From contig RPFO01000123.1 in the NCBI GenBank assembly GCA_009746045.1, positions 2,239,005-2,303,004 on the forward strand: a stretch of 64,000 nt of DNA, in the 5' to 3' direction. The translations under genes were made by a program, and so were the position numbers. Under the pieces are notes generated by a model. It saw only the letters and a list, made by a program, of their open reading frames with translations. It ran no database searches and was not told the origin of the DNA. This DNA comes from Mesostigma viride (lineage: Eukaryota > Streptophyta > Mesostigmatophyceae > Mesostigmatales > Mesostigmataceae). This document shows, piece by piece, positions 34,016-44,330 of the stretch (positions are counted from its first letter, which is position 1; every line of letters begins with the position of its first letter).

Positions 34016-34675
34016 TCACAAAACTACACGCAGCAACAGCGCTGCCGGCCCACCATGCAGGCCTGGAAGGAATCTAGACCGCATGGGTCGCGACAAAGTC
34101 GGCCCGGGTGCGGCGGAATAACACATCAGCCACGGTGCGAGTGAGGGCGAGTGACAGACGCTGCCGCCAATACGAGGACCACGTGCGGGCCGACCACGGG
34201 GCGGTCTGACCCTCGAGGTCGAGGCGGTCTTCACGGCGCTGGCAGCACTCGTGGAAAAACTCCGCTGTCTTGGGGCCCATGGCCCCGAACTCCTCAAGGA
34301 CAAAGGGGATGACCCGGTGGGGCCCCACATTGCCGTAGGAGGCAAACTTGTCGCGCTCAGCCACAGCGGCAGCAGCGCCGGCATCGATCCACAGCCGCCC
34401 GGAGCTAGGATGTGGCGACCGGAAAGCGGCCGAGCCACGGAGACATCGATGAGCAGGTGGCAACCCTGCCCGTCGTAGTCAAGCACGGTAATGTCGGGGC
34501 GGTGGTTGGGTGAGTAGAGGGCGGCCCCATCCGCGTCCTCGCACTTAATGGTGGAGTGGGGAAAGACCGACCGAACCATGGCACACACCACCCGGAGGAG
34601 AGCGGTATGGAGATAGAGGAACCAGTTCCACGTATATATATCCATCATCATCACCATCACCATGATGTGAAACAA
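34016..34675 (-). mobile_element. Diverged LINE-C endonuclease fragment
   Basis: The 219-codon minus frame reads NHRPDITVLDYDGQGCHLLI and continues DVSVARPL. It gives the RPD...D-V core of the restriction-like endonuclease intact, unlike the other copies in this window. Beyond the core the frame shifts; the alternative frame 34074-34463 carries the KFASYGNVGPHRVIPFVLEE part. It is clearly older than the palindrome arms. Confidence 0.75.
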
Positions 34676-34812
34676 GAAATGTCAATAGCTTTATTATAAA
34701 ATTCAATAATCAGTTATAAAGACGTCATCATCATCATCACCACGTATATCCATCATCATCACCATCACCATGATGATGATCATTGTCAACTAGCATGCAC
34801 CTGCATGCCACA

Positions 34813-36073
34813 TTACTTCTTCACCCAGAAACCCCTTTCATCACGGTACTCAATCTTTGGTGGCCACACGTAAGGGCCATGCTTGGCCTCCCATGCTGCC
34901 AGCTTCTTGTAATCTACCTTGTAGTTAAATATCCCTGCTCTTATATTTCTCATATCCTCATCATCACAGCCCCGATATGGATCCTCGGGGTCCGTGCGAG
35001 TGGTATCCTGGTCAGCTAGCCTCCTAGCCTCAAAGTTGGTGTCCACATGCACCCTCCCCATCCACTTCTCATGGTCGGTAGGCTTGTGGAAGGAGGGAAA
35101 CACCTCCTCCTCCCCCCCCCCCTCTCCCCCCTCCTCTGTGTCACCCTGCACTAGCTGGGACACCTCCAGCCTGTCACCCTGTTCTGAGCTGCATGCCATG
35201 CTCGCTACATCCTCCTCATCCTCCTCATCACTCAGTCCATCCTTGACGACATCGCTGCCAGGTATGGAGGGATGAGGATGGGAGGAGAGGAAGCTAGCAG
35301 CAGCCTCCTTAGCACCGGGGGTAATGCACGCAGGCAGGAAGCATTGGCAGTGATGTGCAGCGTGCAACACCTTCCTAGCCGTGTATCTTTGCAAGATGAC
35401 ACGTGCTGCTGCCACCCCCTCGGGACCTCAAGGCCTGCTCCTTGTTGGGGTTCTCAGCATCCACTAGCTTCCACTTCTCTGCCAACACTTCAAAAGGGTG
35501 ATCAACTGCATACACCACGTTCCCCCTCACATTCAAGAGCATGTATGAATACCGCACCTGCAGGCTCTCCTCTTCAGAGAAATTGCTGTGCCACTCTAGA
35601 TACAGGGGGGGGACGACCACTGAAACGCTGCTCTTGATCAGCTTGGCGCCTGCCCACTCCTTCTTGTCCTCGCAGGCGTGCTCCAGCAGCGTTTGCAGCT
35701 CTGTCAGGCTCGTGACTTCACGCGTGATCTTCTTGTACGATATGCCGGGGTACGCAGCAGAGTTCCTGACGCTGTCGTGCGTTAACGTCCCCAGTTTGCC
35801 CAGTGCTGCCCGGAAGGTCTCCTCCGGAAAGGGATAGATGGTGAAGCGCTTGTTAGCCTGCGGATGGTGGGTTAATCCGCGATAGATACGCCGGTTTATG
35901 GCGACGAGGTAGGGCTTTCTGCGCTGGAAGTACACCTGGTTGTTATCTTTGTTGCACCCCGGGCACACCAGCGACGTCGGCAGCGAGCCCCGCCCGCAGT
36001 TTATGCAGCGCACAATGTTGCTCTGCCCAGTGGAAGTCATAAAGCTGCAAGAAATGGGGTGAAAGCGATTCAA
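34813..36073 (-). pseudogene. Unrecognised minus-strand gene with a zinc-ribbon N-terminus, frameshifted
   Basis: The 5' frame (36073-35375) starts near MTSTGQSNIVRCINCGRGSL and has CxxC...CPGC (C-x2-C-x11-C-x2-C), a zinc-ribbon-like pair. It then continues as an evenly coding 200 residues, including TIYPFPEETFRAALGKLG and VVYAVDHPFEVLAEKWKLVD. A G-run near 35412 shifts it into the 34813-35415 frame, which is acidic (GLSDEEDEEDVAS) and ends KIEYRDERGFWVKK. I do not recognise the family. It lies upstream of the transposase-like gene on the same strand and may have belonged to the same mobile element. The start is more likely the internal MTSTGQ, after a CTTGCAG acceptor. Confidence 0.5.
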
Positions 36074-36559
36074 TCCACGACATGCATTTTTGTCCCTGTC
36101 AGCGCTCCTATAATTCTGACTTTTACGGGGAAATTGCGTGCAACATGGAAACGCAAAATTAAGGGAATTCCAACATTAAATTTCTTCGAAATGATATAAG
36201 GAATCGTTCGAAAGTGTGCCCTCCCACCAGAAGCGTATACTCTAGAGGTTACCTTGAAAACACACGGGTAGCAGTGCGCGGCGTGCGAAACTGGCCACTG
36301 CTGCGTGTTTGCCCTCGCACCCTCCAAAAAAAGAACTGCTTTCGAACGTTTTTTTTTCAGAATAAATTTCCTTACGTGAATGCCGATCAAACAAGCGAAA
36401 TCCGGTACAAAATGGCTTCGTAATTCGTGCACAGTAAATTTTCACGCTACCATAGCCTTCGCAATGAAATTTGCACTCAACATCTCCCGCGCGCACCGAA
36501 TTTCGTCAATTTCACCCCGGAATTACCGCGGACACTTTGGCGCGGCGTCGGATTGATGT
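36074..36559. other. No recognisable gene
   Basis: Short frames on both strands (36070-36432 and 36242-36496 minus, 36214-36423 plus) have no family signature. The region runs from the zinc-ribbon gene to the second ATGG array. Confidence 0.5.
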
Positions 36560-36818
36560 GTGGATGGATGGATGGATGGATGGATGGATGGATGGATGGA
36601 TGGATGGATGGATGGATGGATGGATGGATGGATGGATGGATGGATGGATGGATGGATGGATGGATGGATGGATGGATGGATGGATGGATGGATGGATGGA
36701 TGGATGGATGGATGGATGGATGGATGGATGGATGGATGGATGGATGGATGGATGGATGGATGGATGGATGGATGGATGGATGGATGGATGGATGGATGGA
36801 TGGATGGATGGATGGATG
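36560..36818 (+). repeat. (ATGG)n array, about 65 units
   Basis: Pure tetranucleotide run in the same orientation as the 28.2-kb array, ending ATGTCCAGATGG. The hairpin core that precedes the other array is not present here; it follows GTCGGATTGATGTG instead. MDGWMDGW and HPSIHPSI frames are artefacts. Confidence 0.95.
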
Positions 36819-37029
36819 TCCAGATGGATGCAAACAGTCCTACCGGTCTAATCTATCTACAACATCTATCTACAACATCTATCTACAACAACTATAGTCT
36901 AAGCTCAGACTCTACCCTAGGGGACCTGCATCTGGCGTGCCTCCCATATGTTTGCACACGCGGGCGCTTCCCCACGGATCGAAGGGGGTTCGTTGTCACT
37001 CTATAACCTGGGCCCACTTGGCCTTGTCC

Positions 37030-37775
37030 ATCATCTTGTTCCAATCAAGGAGAGACCTAGCCCCCCCATGTCTGCGACTACATAGCTGTTATTTGAAGGT
37101 GCGGGCCTTGCGGCGGCGAGCATTGCTGGGCCTGGCGGCCCCACGTAAGGAGGTGCCGGTCAGGCTGAGCTGGGCGCAGCCCCGCGGCGGGGGTGCCACG
37201 TGAGGTGTCTACCTGGTTGGTGCGAGCTAAGTGCCCTACTAGCTGCAGGCGCCGCTGGTGATATAATATGGCATGCCGAGGTACAGGCAGTCCTCATTGC
37301 GAACATGAGCAGCATAGCCTACTCGGAAAATGGAGCGCAGCATGTTGGTGACCGCGCCGTCCAGCTTGCGGGCCAGGTCGGCGGTGCAAGGGTACGTCCA
37401 CGTCTCAGCCCCGTACGTAAGAACAGGGAGGACGAGGACCTTGAACAGGTCCTGTTTCTCTATCTTGCCCAGCCACTGAGGGGCTTGTTGCGCCCGGCCA
37501 CAGGGCCCGGTATATTGGCATAAAGCGTGCCAGGCGATCGGGGAGATGCGGTGGTCCACATCGGCCTCGCATGCAGCTGGCCGGGGAGGAGGCCGCCCAG
37601 CAACTTGACGCGGTCCCGATACAGGACTTGTGAGCCCTCAAGGAGAAAGAGTGCGGGCGGTGGCTCAGCCGAAAGGTGGTCGGCACGGCCGACCGCCGCG
37701 CGCGCGTCGTACCGCAGGCGAGCAAGGGCGCCACGGGTCCAATGTTCAGGTACAATGTTCAGGTCTCTTTTGTAA
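37030..37775 (-). mobile_element. LINE-B 3' fragment, reverse orientation
   Basis: The minus frames read ALARLRYDARAAVGRADHLS (matching 61480-61535 on plus), then jump to LLEGSQVLYRDRVKLLGG. They continue with LPVLTYGAETWTYPC, the connection-domain motif of this LINE class, and LRSIFRVGYAAHVRNEDCLY. A basic tail runs to about 37090. The jump between two GCTGAGC sites shows an internal deletion relative to the 61.5-kb copy. Confidence 0.8.
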
Positions 37776-38310
37776 CCGTTCGTAGCCCAATCATAGCTCA
37801 GCACCTCTTTTGTAACCGTTCGTAGCCCATGATCATGTATAGCTCAGCACCGTATTTTAACCAGGAAAAGGCTGAGGCCGCAGCCTGCTCGTAGCGCCCA
37901 AGCTACTTTCCCTTGTTAAATTAAAGAAGGTGCTGAGCTATGATTGGCTACGAACGGTTACAATGTTCATGCAGCAGGTATCTTTTGTAACCGTTCGTAG
38001 CCCAATCATAGCTCAGCACCTCTTTTGTAACCGTTCGTATAGCCCAATCATAGCTCAGCATCGCATTTTAACCAGGGGAAGGCCGAGGCTGCAGCCTGCT
38101 CGATCGTAGCCCAAGCTATTTTCCCTAGGTAGCCAGCGTTAGGCCGTGGCTACAGCCATGGGTCGTAGCCAGGTCGCAGCCCAGCCATTTTCTGTAGCCA
38201 CAGCTGGGAGCGGAATACCTGAACATTGTAACCGTTCGTAGCCCAATCATAGCTCAGCACCTCTTTTGTAACAGTTCGTAGCCCAATCATAGCTCAGAAT
38301 GTTTGGTAAG
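37745..38310. repeat. Interspersed 33-bp repeats, direct and inverted
   Basis: TAACCGTTCGTAGCCCAATC with ATAGCTCAGCAC recurs at least six times (near 37770, 37812, 37990, 38028, 38230, 38270), with an inverted copy at about 37930-37962. The spacing is irregular and there are no reading frames. It lies between a reverse LINE-B fragment and the LINE-B ORF1. Confidence 0.75.
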
Positions 38311-38531
38311 TAACTTATTAATCTCAAGCTTGTGAGCCTCAAGCTTGTGAGTCCACCAAAATGGCTGACGGCGGTATGGCTGACGGATCTTTTGCGCCGT
38401 CAGACTGAGCACCAAATTCGGTCAGACCACTTGCATTCGACGCACCCGCCATGCATGCAGTATAATAATCGGTTACGGCTAAAACACAGTATTGACAAAG
38501 TTCTCATTACGCATGTGACAAGCATGCAGCT

Positions 38532-39876
38532 ATGACGACTCCAAAAGCCACGCGCGAGGTTTGGAAAAGGAGCTTAATTCCGGCTCCCAGCCCAACCCAC
38601 TCGCCATCGTCCTGGCCTGCAGCCGTCTGGGCCCGCCAACCCACCGCCAGCAAACCCATCGCCCAGCGCCTCGCCCGCGCTCAAGAAGTTACCCTGCCAC
38701 GAACACAAATGGCGAAAGTACAGGTCTACCAGATTGATTACGACCGCTTTTCTTTCAGCAACTGGCTGCAACTGACCAAATAGGAATGCGCCGAAATAGT
38801 GCGTTTCTTAGCCGGCACAGGAACGCACGCTCCTTGGACCCTATGTATGCGCCCATCCCCGCCGACAAGGTGGAGGAGTTCCTCGCCCTGCCAGAATTCA
38901 ATTAACCACCGCCTCGCTATCATGTGTGCACAACTGCTTCCAGCTATATACCGGCTATACAGCGTATGGACAAAATCGCCGCCAAGATCCGCACCCCAGC
39001 CCATGGAGCCTGCGCGGCCGACACTGCCACATCGGCTCCCTCCCTCGGCAATGATGACATCCGAGCAGTGCTGGAGGACAGGAGGAGCACGCGACCTGCA
39101 TGCATGGCTGTTGCATGGCCGAGAAGCTGACCTCGCTGAACACGACGCTCAACACGGTGGAGGCCCGGGTCTCCAATATGGAAACCAAGGTCGTCCACAA
39201 GCTCCAACCCCAGTTCACGACGCTGCACACCGCGGCGCAGGCATCTGAGACGCACGCTGCACTTGTCTCTCGCCTAAACCAGGTGGAGGGCAAGTGTGGC
39301 GTGCTCGATCATATGAAGAAGCTTGAAGCCATCACCGCCCACACCATGCATTGAAGGCCCTGGCCTCACAGGTCCCAAAGATATTGGAGCAGACGGCCAC
39401 CATCGCATCCCAGCCACCCCGGCATAGGATGCTGGCGACCACCTGCCCCTCTCCTATGCGGACCTGCTGCGGACAGCGACCACCTCCACTACCGACGCCA
39501 TTGCTATACGAAATTCCAGGACTGCTTGAAGACCTTCGCCAGGCACAACAATTGGAGGCCACCGACCGCGCCCGCCGCGACTGCCGGGTGGTGCTGCGTC
39601 GCTTCCCCCAGAAGCCGGCCATGCAGGTGACCATGACGTCAACCAGGCCCTTGCCGACGAGCCTAAGGACCAGCTCCTTACCCTCATGGGCCTGGTAGGT
39701 GAGGTAGAACTGCGTGGGTGCCACCGCGCCTTCCCCACTCGCGATCACGGGACAAGGCGGCTCCCCCACCATGCAGTCCTGCTCACCTTCCCCTGACCCT
39801 TGAGGACAAGCAGCGGTTCCTTTCTCGTCGATCGCAAGAGGTTGCACGACCTCACCTGGACGCTGGACGACGACCT
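38532..39876 (+). pseudogene. LINE-B ORF1, 5' part (coiled coil plus RNA-binding-like region)
   Basis: The frames are broken but ordered. MTTPKATREVWKR (38532) comes first, then a heptad-rich segment LTSLNTTLNTVEARVSNMET (near 39130-39300). After that come LLEDLRQAQQLEATDRARRD with CRVVLRRFPQ (39520), and a DDKQRFLSRRSQ-like segment before 39876. A coiled coil followed by an RNA-binding fold is the layout of L1-type ORF1 proteins. The sequence is cut at GACCT (39872-39876) by the Copia-like element and resumes at 58823. Confidence 0.65.
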
Positions 39877-39879
39877 AGT

Positions 39880-40913
39880 TGTTAGGGATATTATATCCAC
39901 CTGGCCACAATATATCCCAGCCTGATTTACATCTTGTTGGATTTATCACTTATGGACTGGGAATTTGATAGCTCTGATAAGCTAGACTGACTGGGCTCAA
40001 TGAGCTGATCAATACTCATGTGCCATTGTCCTATATACTTGGACATGCATGACCAGTGTAACCTGAGTCAGCCTAGTAGCATCACGTATTTGATTAACAG
40101 TTGTACAAGCTAGCGCTTATACTTGTTATGCGCAAACCTTTTAGCTAAGGTTAACGCATATTCTTACATCCTGCGCAGGATGTAAGAATATGCGTTAACC
40201 TTGGCAAAAAGGTTTCCGCATAAAAAAGTATAAGCACTATAGCTTGTACAACTTTAACAAGTGGTGCTATTATGGCCTCTAAGTGCATGGACAAGTGTTT
40301 GGTCCATGAGCTGACGTACAAGTGTTGGCAGCTCATGATGACACATGTTATGACTTACATGATGACAAGTGGGTAGACTCATTGCATGACTGTCACTTGT
40401 CACTCCAAAGGAGAAGAGATGTGTCACTTTATTAATCATGTTATGTGGCACATTATTACATAGACGCTTGGCATCTACTAGCTATATTATACCAGCTCAT
40501 TGTCCAGATCATGTCTAGAATGTTCTAGGAATGTTCTAAGAATATGCCAGGAATATTCCTGGAATATACTGAGAATATGCTGGGACTGATATGCTAGGAA
40601 TATGCTAGGATGTTTCTACAAGCTTCTAGCTGTGATGATGTCATTGCTGATCAGTCATCCTTCCTAGCCTAAAAGGTATAAAAGGAAACTGCCCCCTAAG
40701 GGCAGGTATACCTCTATTGAACCTCCATTGAACCTCCATTCAACCTCTTTTCCTAACCTCTCAACCTATGAAATACAACTCTTTTTCTGGTCTCTCTTCC
40801 ATTGTCTTCAAGCTCAGTCTTTCATCACCTGCAAGGTGCAAGGGTAGCAAGGCCAACTAGCAGAAGGCATTGTGTAAAACCCATTTCATGTTTCCTCCTC
40901 TACTTTTCCAACA
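39880..40913 (+). repeat. 5' LTR of the Copia-like element
   Basis: This is 1034 bp, against 888 bp for the 3' LTR. Most of the difference is a 153-bp palindromic insertion at 40100-40252. The shared sequence is otherwise highly similar, including a TATA-like TATAAAAGG near 40677, which suggests the promoter, and the transcript-end region that follows. Confidence 0.92.
40100..40252. mobile_element. 153-bp MITE inside the 5' LTR
   Basis: The ends GTTGTACAAGCTAGCGCTTA and, inverted, GTTGTACAAGCTATAGTGCT pair. The centre TTACATCCTGCGCAGGATGTAA is also palindromic. TTAACA flanks both sides (40094-40099, 40254-40259). The 3' LTR reads ATTAACAAGTGG at the empty site, so this arrived after the LTR element integrated. 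Confidence 0.85.
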
Positions 40914-40926
40914 TGGTATCGGAGGA
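40914..40926 (+). promoter_or_regulatory. Primer-binding site, initiator Met-tRNA type
   Basis: TGGTATCGGAG directly follows the CA end of the 5' LTR. It matches the TGGTATCAGAGC site used by many Copia elements, complementary to the 3' end of initiator methionine tRNA, with one change. Confidence 0.85.
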
Positions 40927-40932
40927 TTGTTC

Positions 40933-41272
40933 ATGAGCTCCAAGAAGACCACCAAGAAACCCAGCGCAGTTACAAGCTCCATGGCGAGCGAGGTGGACTA
41001 CACTCCTACTATGCTGAATGTGTGCTCCAAGATGGTGCTGAAATTTGACGGCACAAGTTTGCGTGGCTGGGAGGAGACCAAGACATCCCTTGAGGGCTTG
41101 GTCTGTCGCTTCTACGGGGTTACAGTAAGGATGTCCTGCTTGGCACCAAGCAAGGAGGACCCCAACTACTAAGGCTGACATGGCTGTCGGCCTTGTCATC
41201 TCAGCTGCACTTGTTGGAGAAGTGAGGCGCATCCTATCGCTCGTGCCAGACCCGCAATCTGGCTGGCAGCAA
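40933..41272 (+). pseudogene. Copia-like gag, N-terminal part
   Basis: It starts MSSKKTTKKPSAV and includes LKFDGTSLRGWEETKTSLEG, the usual substrate-like opening of Copia gag. A frameshift near 41155 moves it to a frame reading TTKADMAVGLVISAALVGEV and VPDPQSGWQQ, where the CACTA element interrupts it. The coding resumes at 48672. Confidence 0.75.
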
Positions 41273-41289
41273 CACTAGGAGCCGGGTGT

Positions 41290-41690
41290 TGACAAAGTGT
41301 GACAATGCTTGACATGTCAGGTTGATAAAGTGTGACAAAGTGTGACAAAGTGTGACATGTGGTGTGACAAAGTGTGACAAAAGCTATACAAATGTTGACA
41401 AAACCATGACATATCAGGTCGATTTTACAAGACAATTCTTGACAAATTATCAAGGTGAAAGTGTCAAAAAATGTCACACATTGTCAACGTCACGCATTGT
41501 CAACATGAGAGTGAGATTTTATCACATTTTATCACACCACAATTAGTGACATTTGTGCACATTTATCACAACACAAACGTTGATATATCACAGACAATCC
41601 TGAAAATTTATCAGGACTATAAAACAGACAAAAAGTGACAAAAAGTGACAAAAAGTGACAAAAAGTGACAAAAACCAGTGAAATTTTTCT
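41290..41690 (+). repeat. Left subterminal TGACAAAGTG repeats of the CACTA element
   Basis: More than 15 short motifs of the TGTGACAAAGTG / TGACAAAAAG type in direct and inverted orientation, including a run of AAAAAGTGACA near 41630-41670. The mirrored set lies at the right end. Confidence 0.85.
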
Positions 41691-42424
41691 TTTTATTACA
41701 AAATAAGCATTACTTAATGCTGACAGCAACAACGATTGTCTCGTAGGCAAAGTTCGGACGGCAGCCCATTGCGTTGCGTGCAGCCCGTTGTGAGCATGAC
41801 TTCCACGGAAAGCTCTAAATGCTTGCAAAGAATTTGCAGGCAGCCGCCCGTTGGGTATATTGTGTGCAGCCGTCATTTGCGGATGTCATTTTGATTAAAA
41901 GCTCTCGACTCTCCTGTAAAACACAGAAAAAAGATGCAGAGGTGGAAATAACATCAATGTATACATGGTTGTTGTCAGTTGTGCAACATTAAAGAGGCAG
42001 ATTACGTTAAAAAACCTGTACAAAAACTTCCCTCTCTTGCTGCAAATGCAAAGAAGAAAGCACTGATCTATTTGGAACAAAAAAGGTAGCTGCAGGCAAA
42101 CATACACTGCGCAAAGAAAACACCTCATCACACAGATTCAAAGACAAACCTGAGCAACCCGTGCATGGACCCTAGACGAGTCCGCCGGCTACGTCGATGA
42201 CGACGATGGTGAGGATGCATATGGCACCAGAACAGCCGAGACTTCCTGCAGAAGAAAAACAAAAATTATGAATGTTTATTCGTAGTCAATAACAAATTTA
42301 TTACGGTATCCATTGTGTACGAAATTTGGAGCATATGTTATGTTAATCGATTAGCTGCGCAAGCACACTTCCTTAAGAGGGCATAACGATTGCAAGGTGC
42401 TTAAAACCCACCACAAGGAATTAT

Positions 42425-44330
42425 AAAGCTGCCCCACCTGCCCCCCATGACAAGGAAAAACTAACCCATTTGCCTACCCCCATGACGCGGAATAATCTCC
42501 CCCCCATACCTGTCCCCCATGACAAGGAACAAGCCCCCCTGCCTGCCCCCCATGACAAGGATTAAACCCCCCTGCCTGCCCCCCATGACAACGATTAACG
42601 CCCCCCGCCTGGCCCCCAATACAAGGAATAATTACGCCCCCTACCTGCCCCGGGCATGACAAGGAATCATTGACCCCCCCTGCCTGCCCCCCACGACAAG
42701 GAACAACTAACCCCCGCTACCTGCCCCCCACGACAAGGAATCATTGCCCCCCCCTGTCTGCCCCCCGTGACAAGGAATAATTAACACTCCCTGCCTGCCC
42801 CCCACGACAAGAATCATCCCCTCCCCTGCCTGCCCCCCACGACAAGAATCATCCCCCCCCTGCCTGCCCCACATAACAAGGAACACTTGACGCCCCCTAC
42901 ATGCCCCCCACGACAAGGAATCATTGCCCCCCCCTGCATGTCCCCCATGACAAGGATCAACTACCCCCCCTGCCTGCCCCTAATTACAAGGAAAAATTAC
43001 CCACGCAGCCTGCCCCCCATGTGACAAGGATTAGCCCCCTCTGCCTGAACCCCCATGACAAGGGATAATTACCCCCCCCCCGCCTGCCCCCCATGACAAG
43101 GAGTTACCCCCCCCCTGCCTGCCCCCCATGACAATGAATCATTACCCCCCCTGCCTGCACCACATTACAAGGAATAATTAAGCCCCGGCCCCTGCCTGCC
43201 CCCCATGAAAAGGCAATCAACCCCCCCTGCCTGCCCCCCATGACAAGGAGTAACCCCCACCCCTGCCTGCCCCCCATGAAAAGGCAATCAACCCTCCCTG
43301 TCCGCAACAAGACAAATGTAAAAGAAAAACAAAAATGATGAATGTTTGAAAGTAGTCGCCAACAGAAATATAACGCGGTCCATTGCTACAAGATTTAGAG
43401 CATATGCTCTGTTAATCATGTAGCTACAAAATCGCCATTTCGTAAGGGAGGACAACTGACTGTGAGGTGCTTTCAATCCCATGACAAGAAATTTTTAAGC
43501 TTTTCTGCATGCCCCCATGACAAGGAATAATTAACCTGTCCTGCCTGCCCCCATGGCAAGGAAAAATTATTACCCCCGCCTTCTCCCACCCCACGACAGG
43601 AAATCATTTACCTCCCCTGCCTTCCCCTCATGACAAGGAATAAGAAACCCGTCCTGCCTGCCCCCCATGGACACAAGGAATCGTTAACCCCCCCTGCCTT
43701 CCCCCACCCCATGACAGGGAATCATTAACCCCCCCTGCCTTCGCCCACCCCACTACAGGGTATCATGAGCCCCCCCTGCCGTCCCCTCATGACAAGAACA
43801 ATTAACCCGTCCTGCCTGCCCCCCATGACAAGGAATAAATGTATATGCAATGCGCCTGCCCCCCATGACAAGGAATAAGTAACCCGTCCTGCCTGCCTCC
43901 CATGACAAGGAGTGATTAACCCGTTCTGCCTGTCACCATAAAAAGGAATAATTCACCCGCCCTGCCTGCCCCCAAGACAAGGAATTACTAACCCGTCCCG
44001 CCTGCCCCCATGACAAGGAATAATTAACAGGTCCAGCCTGCCCCCATGACACGGAATAATTGACCCGTCCTGCCTGCCCCCATGACAAGGAATAAGTGAC
44101 CCGTCCTGCCTGCCCCCATGACAAGGAATTATTAACCCGTCCTGCCTGCCCCTAATGACAAGGAATAATTAACCCGCCCTGCCTGCCCCCATGAAAAGGA
44201 ACAATTAACCCGTCCTGCCTGCCCCCCATGACAAGGAATAATTAACTTGTCCTGCCTGCCCCCATGACAAGGAATAAGTAACCCGTCCTGTATGCCCCCA
44301 TGACAAGGAATAATCCTCACCCCTCGGCAA
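42425..44330 (+). repeat. ~35-bp degenerate minisatellite inside the CACTA element
   Basis: Dozens of copies of CCTGCCCCCCATGACAAGGA followed by ATAATTAACCC, with runs of C of varying length. A break at about 43300-43490 holds a different sequence related to 42250-42420 (GATGAATGTTTG..., TTAATCGATTAGCT). Short minus-strand WGQAGRVN frames are artefacts. Confidence 0.9.

Larger units (their letters stand above)
32519..34750. repeat. 80-bp direct repeat bracketing LINE-C copies
   Basis: GAAACAAGAYATGTCAAYAG, then an AATAATCAGTYATAAAG stretch and CATCATCACCACGTATAT, occurs at about 32519-32600 and again at about 34668-34750 in the same orientation with a few differences. The block in between holds the LINE-C palindrome and a second LINE-C fragment. 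It may be a segmental duplication made when the LINE copies arrived. Confidence 0.6.
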
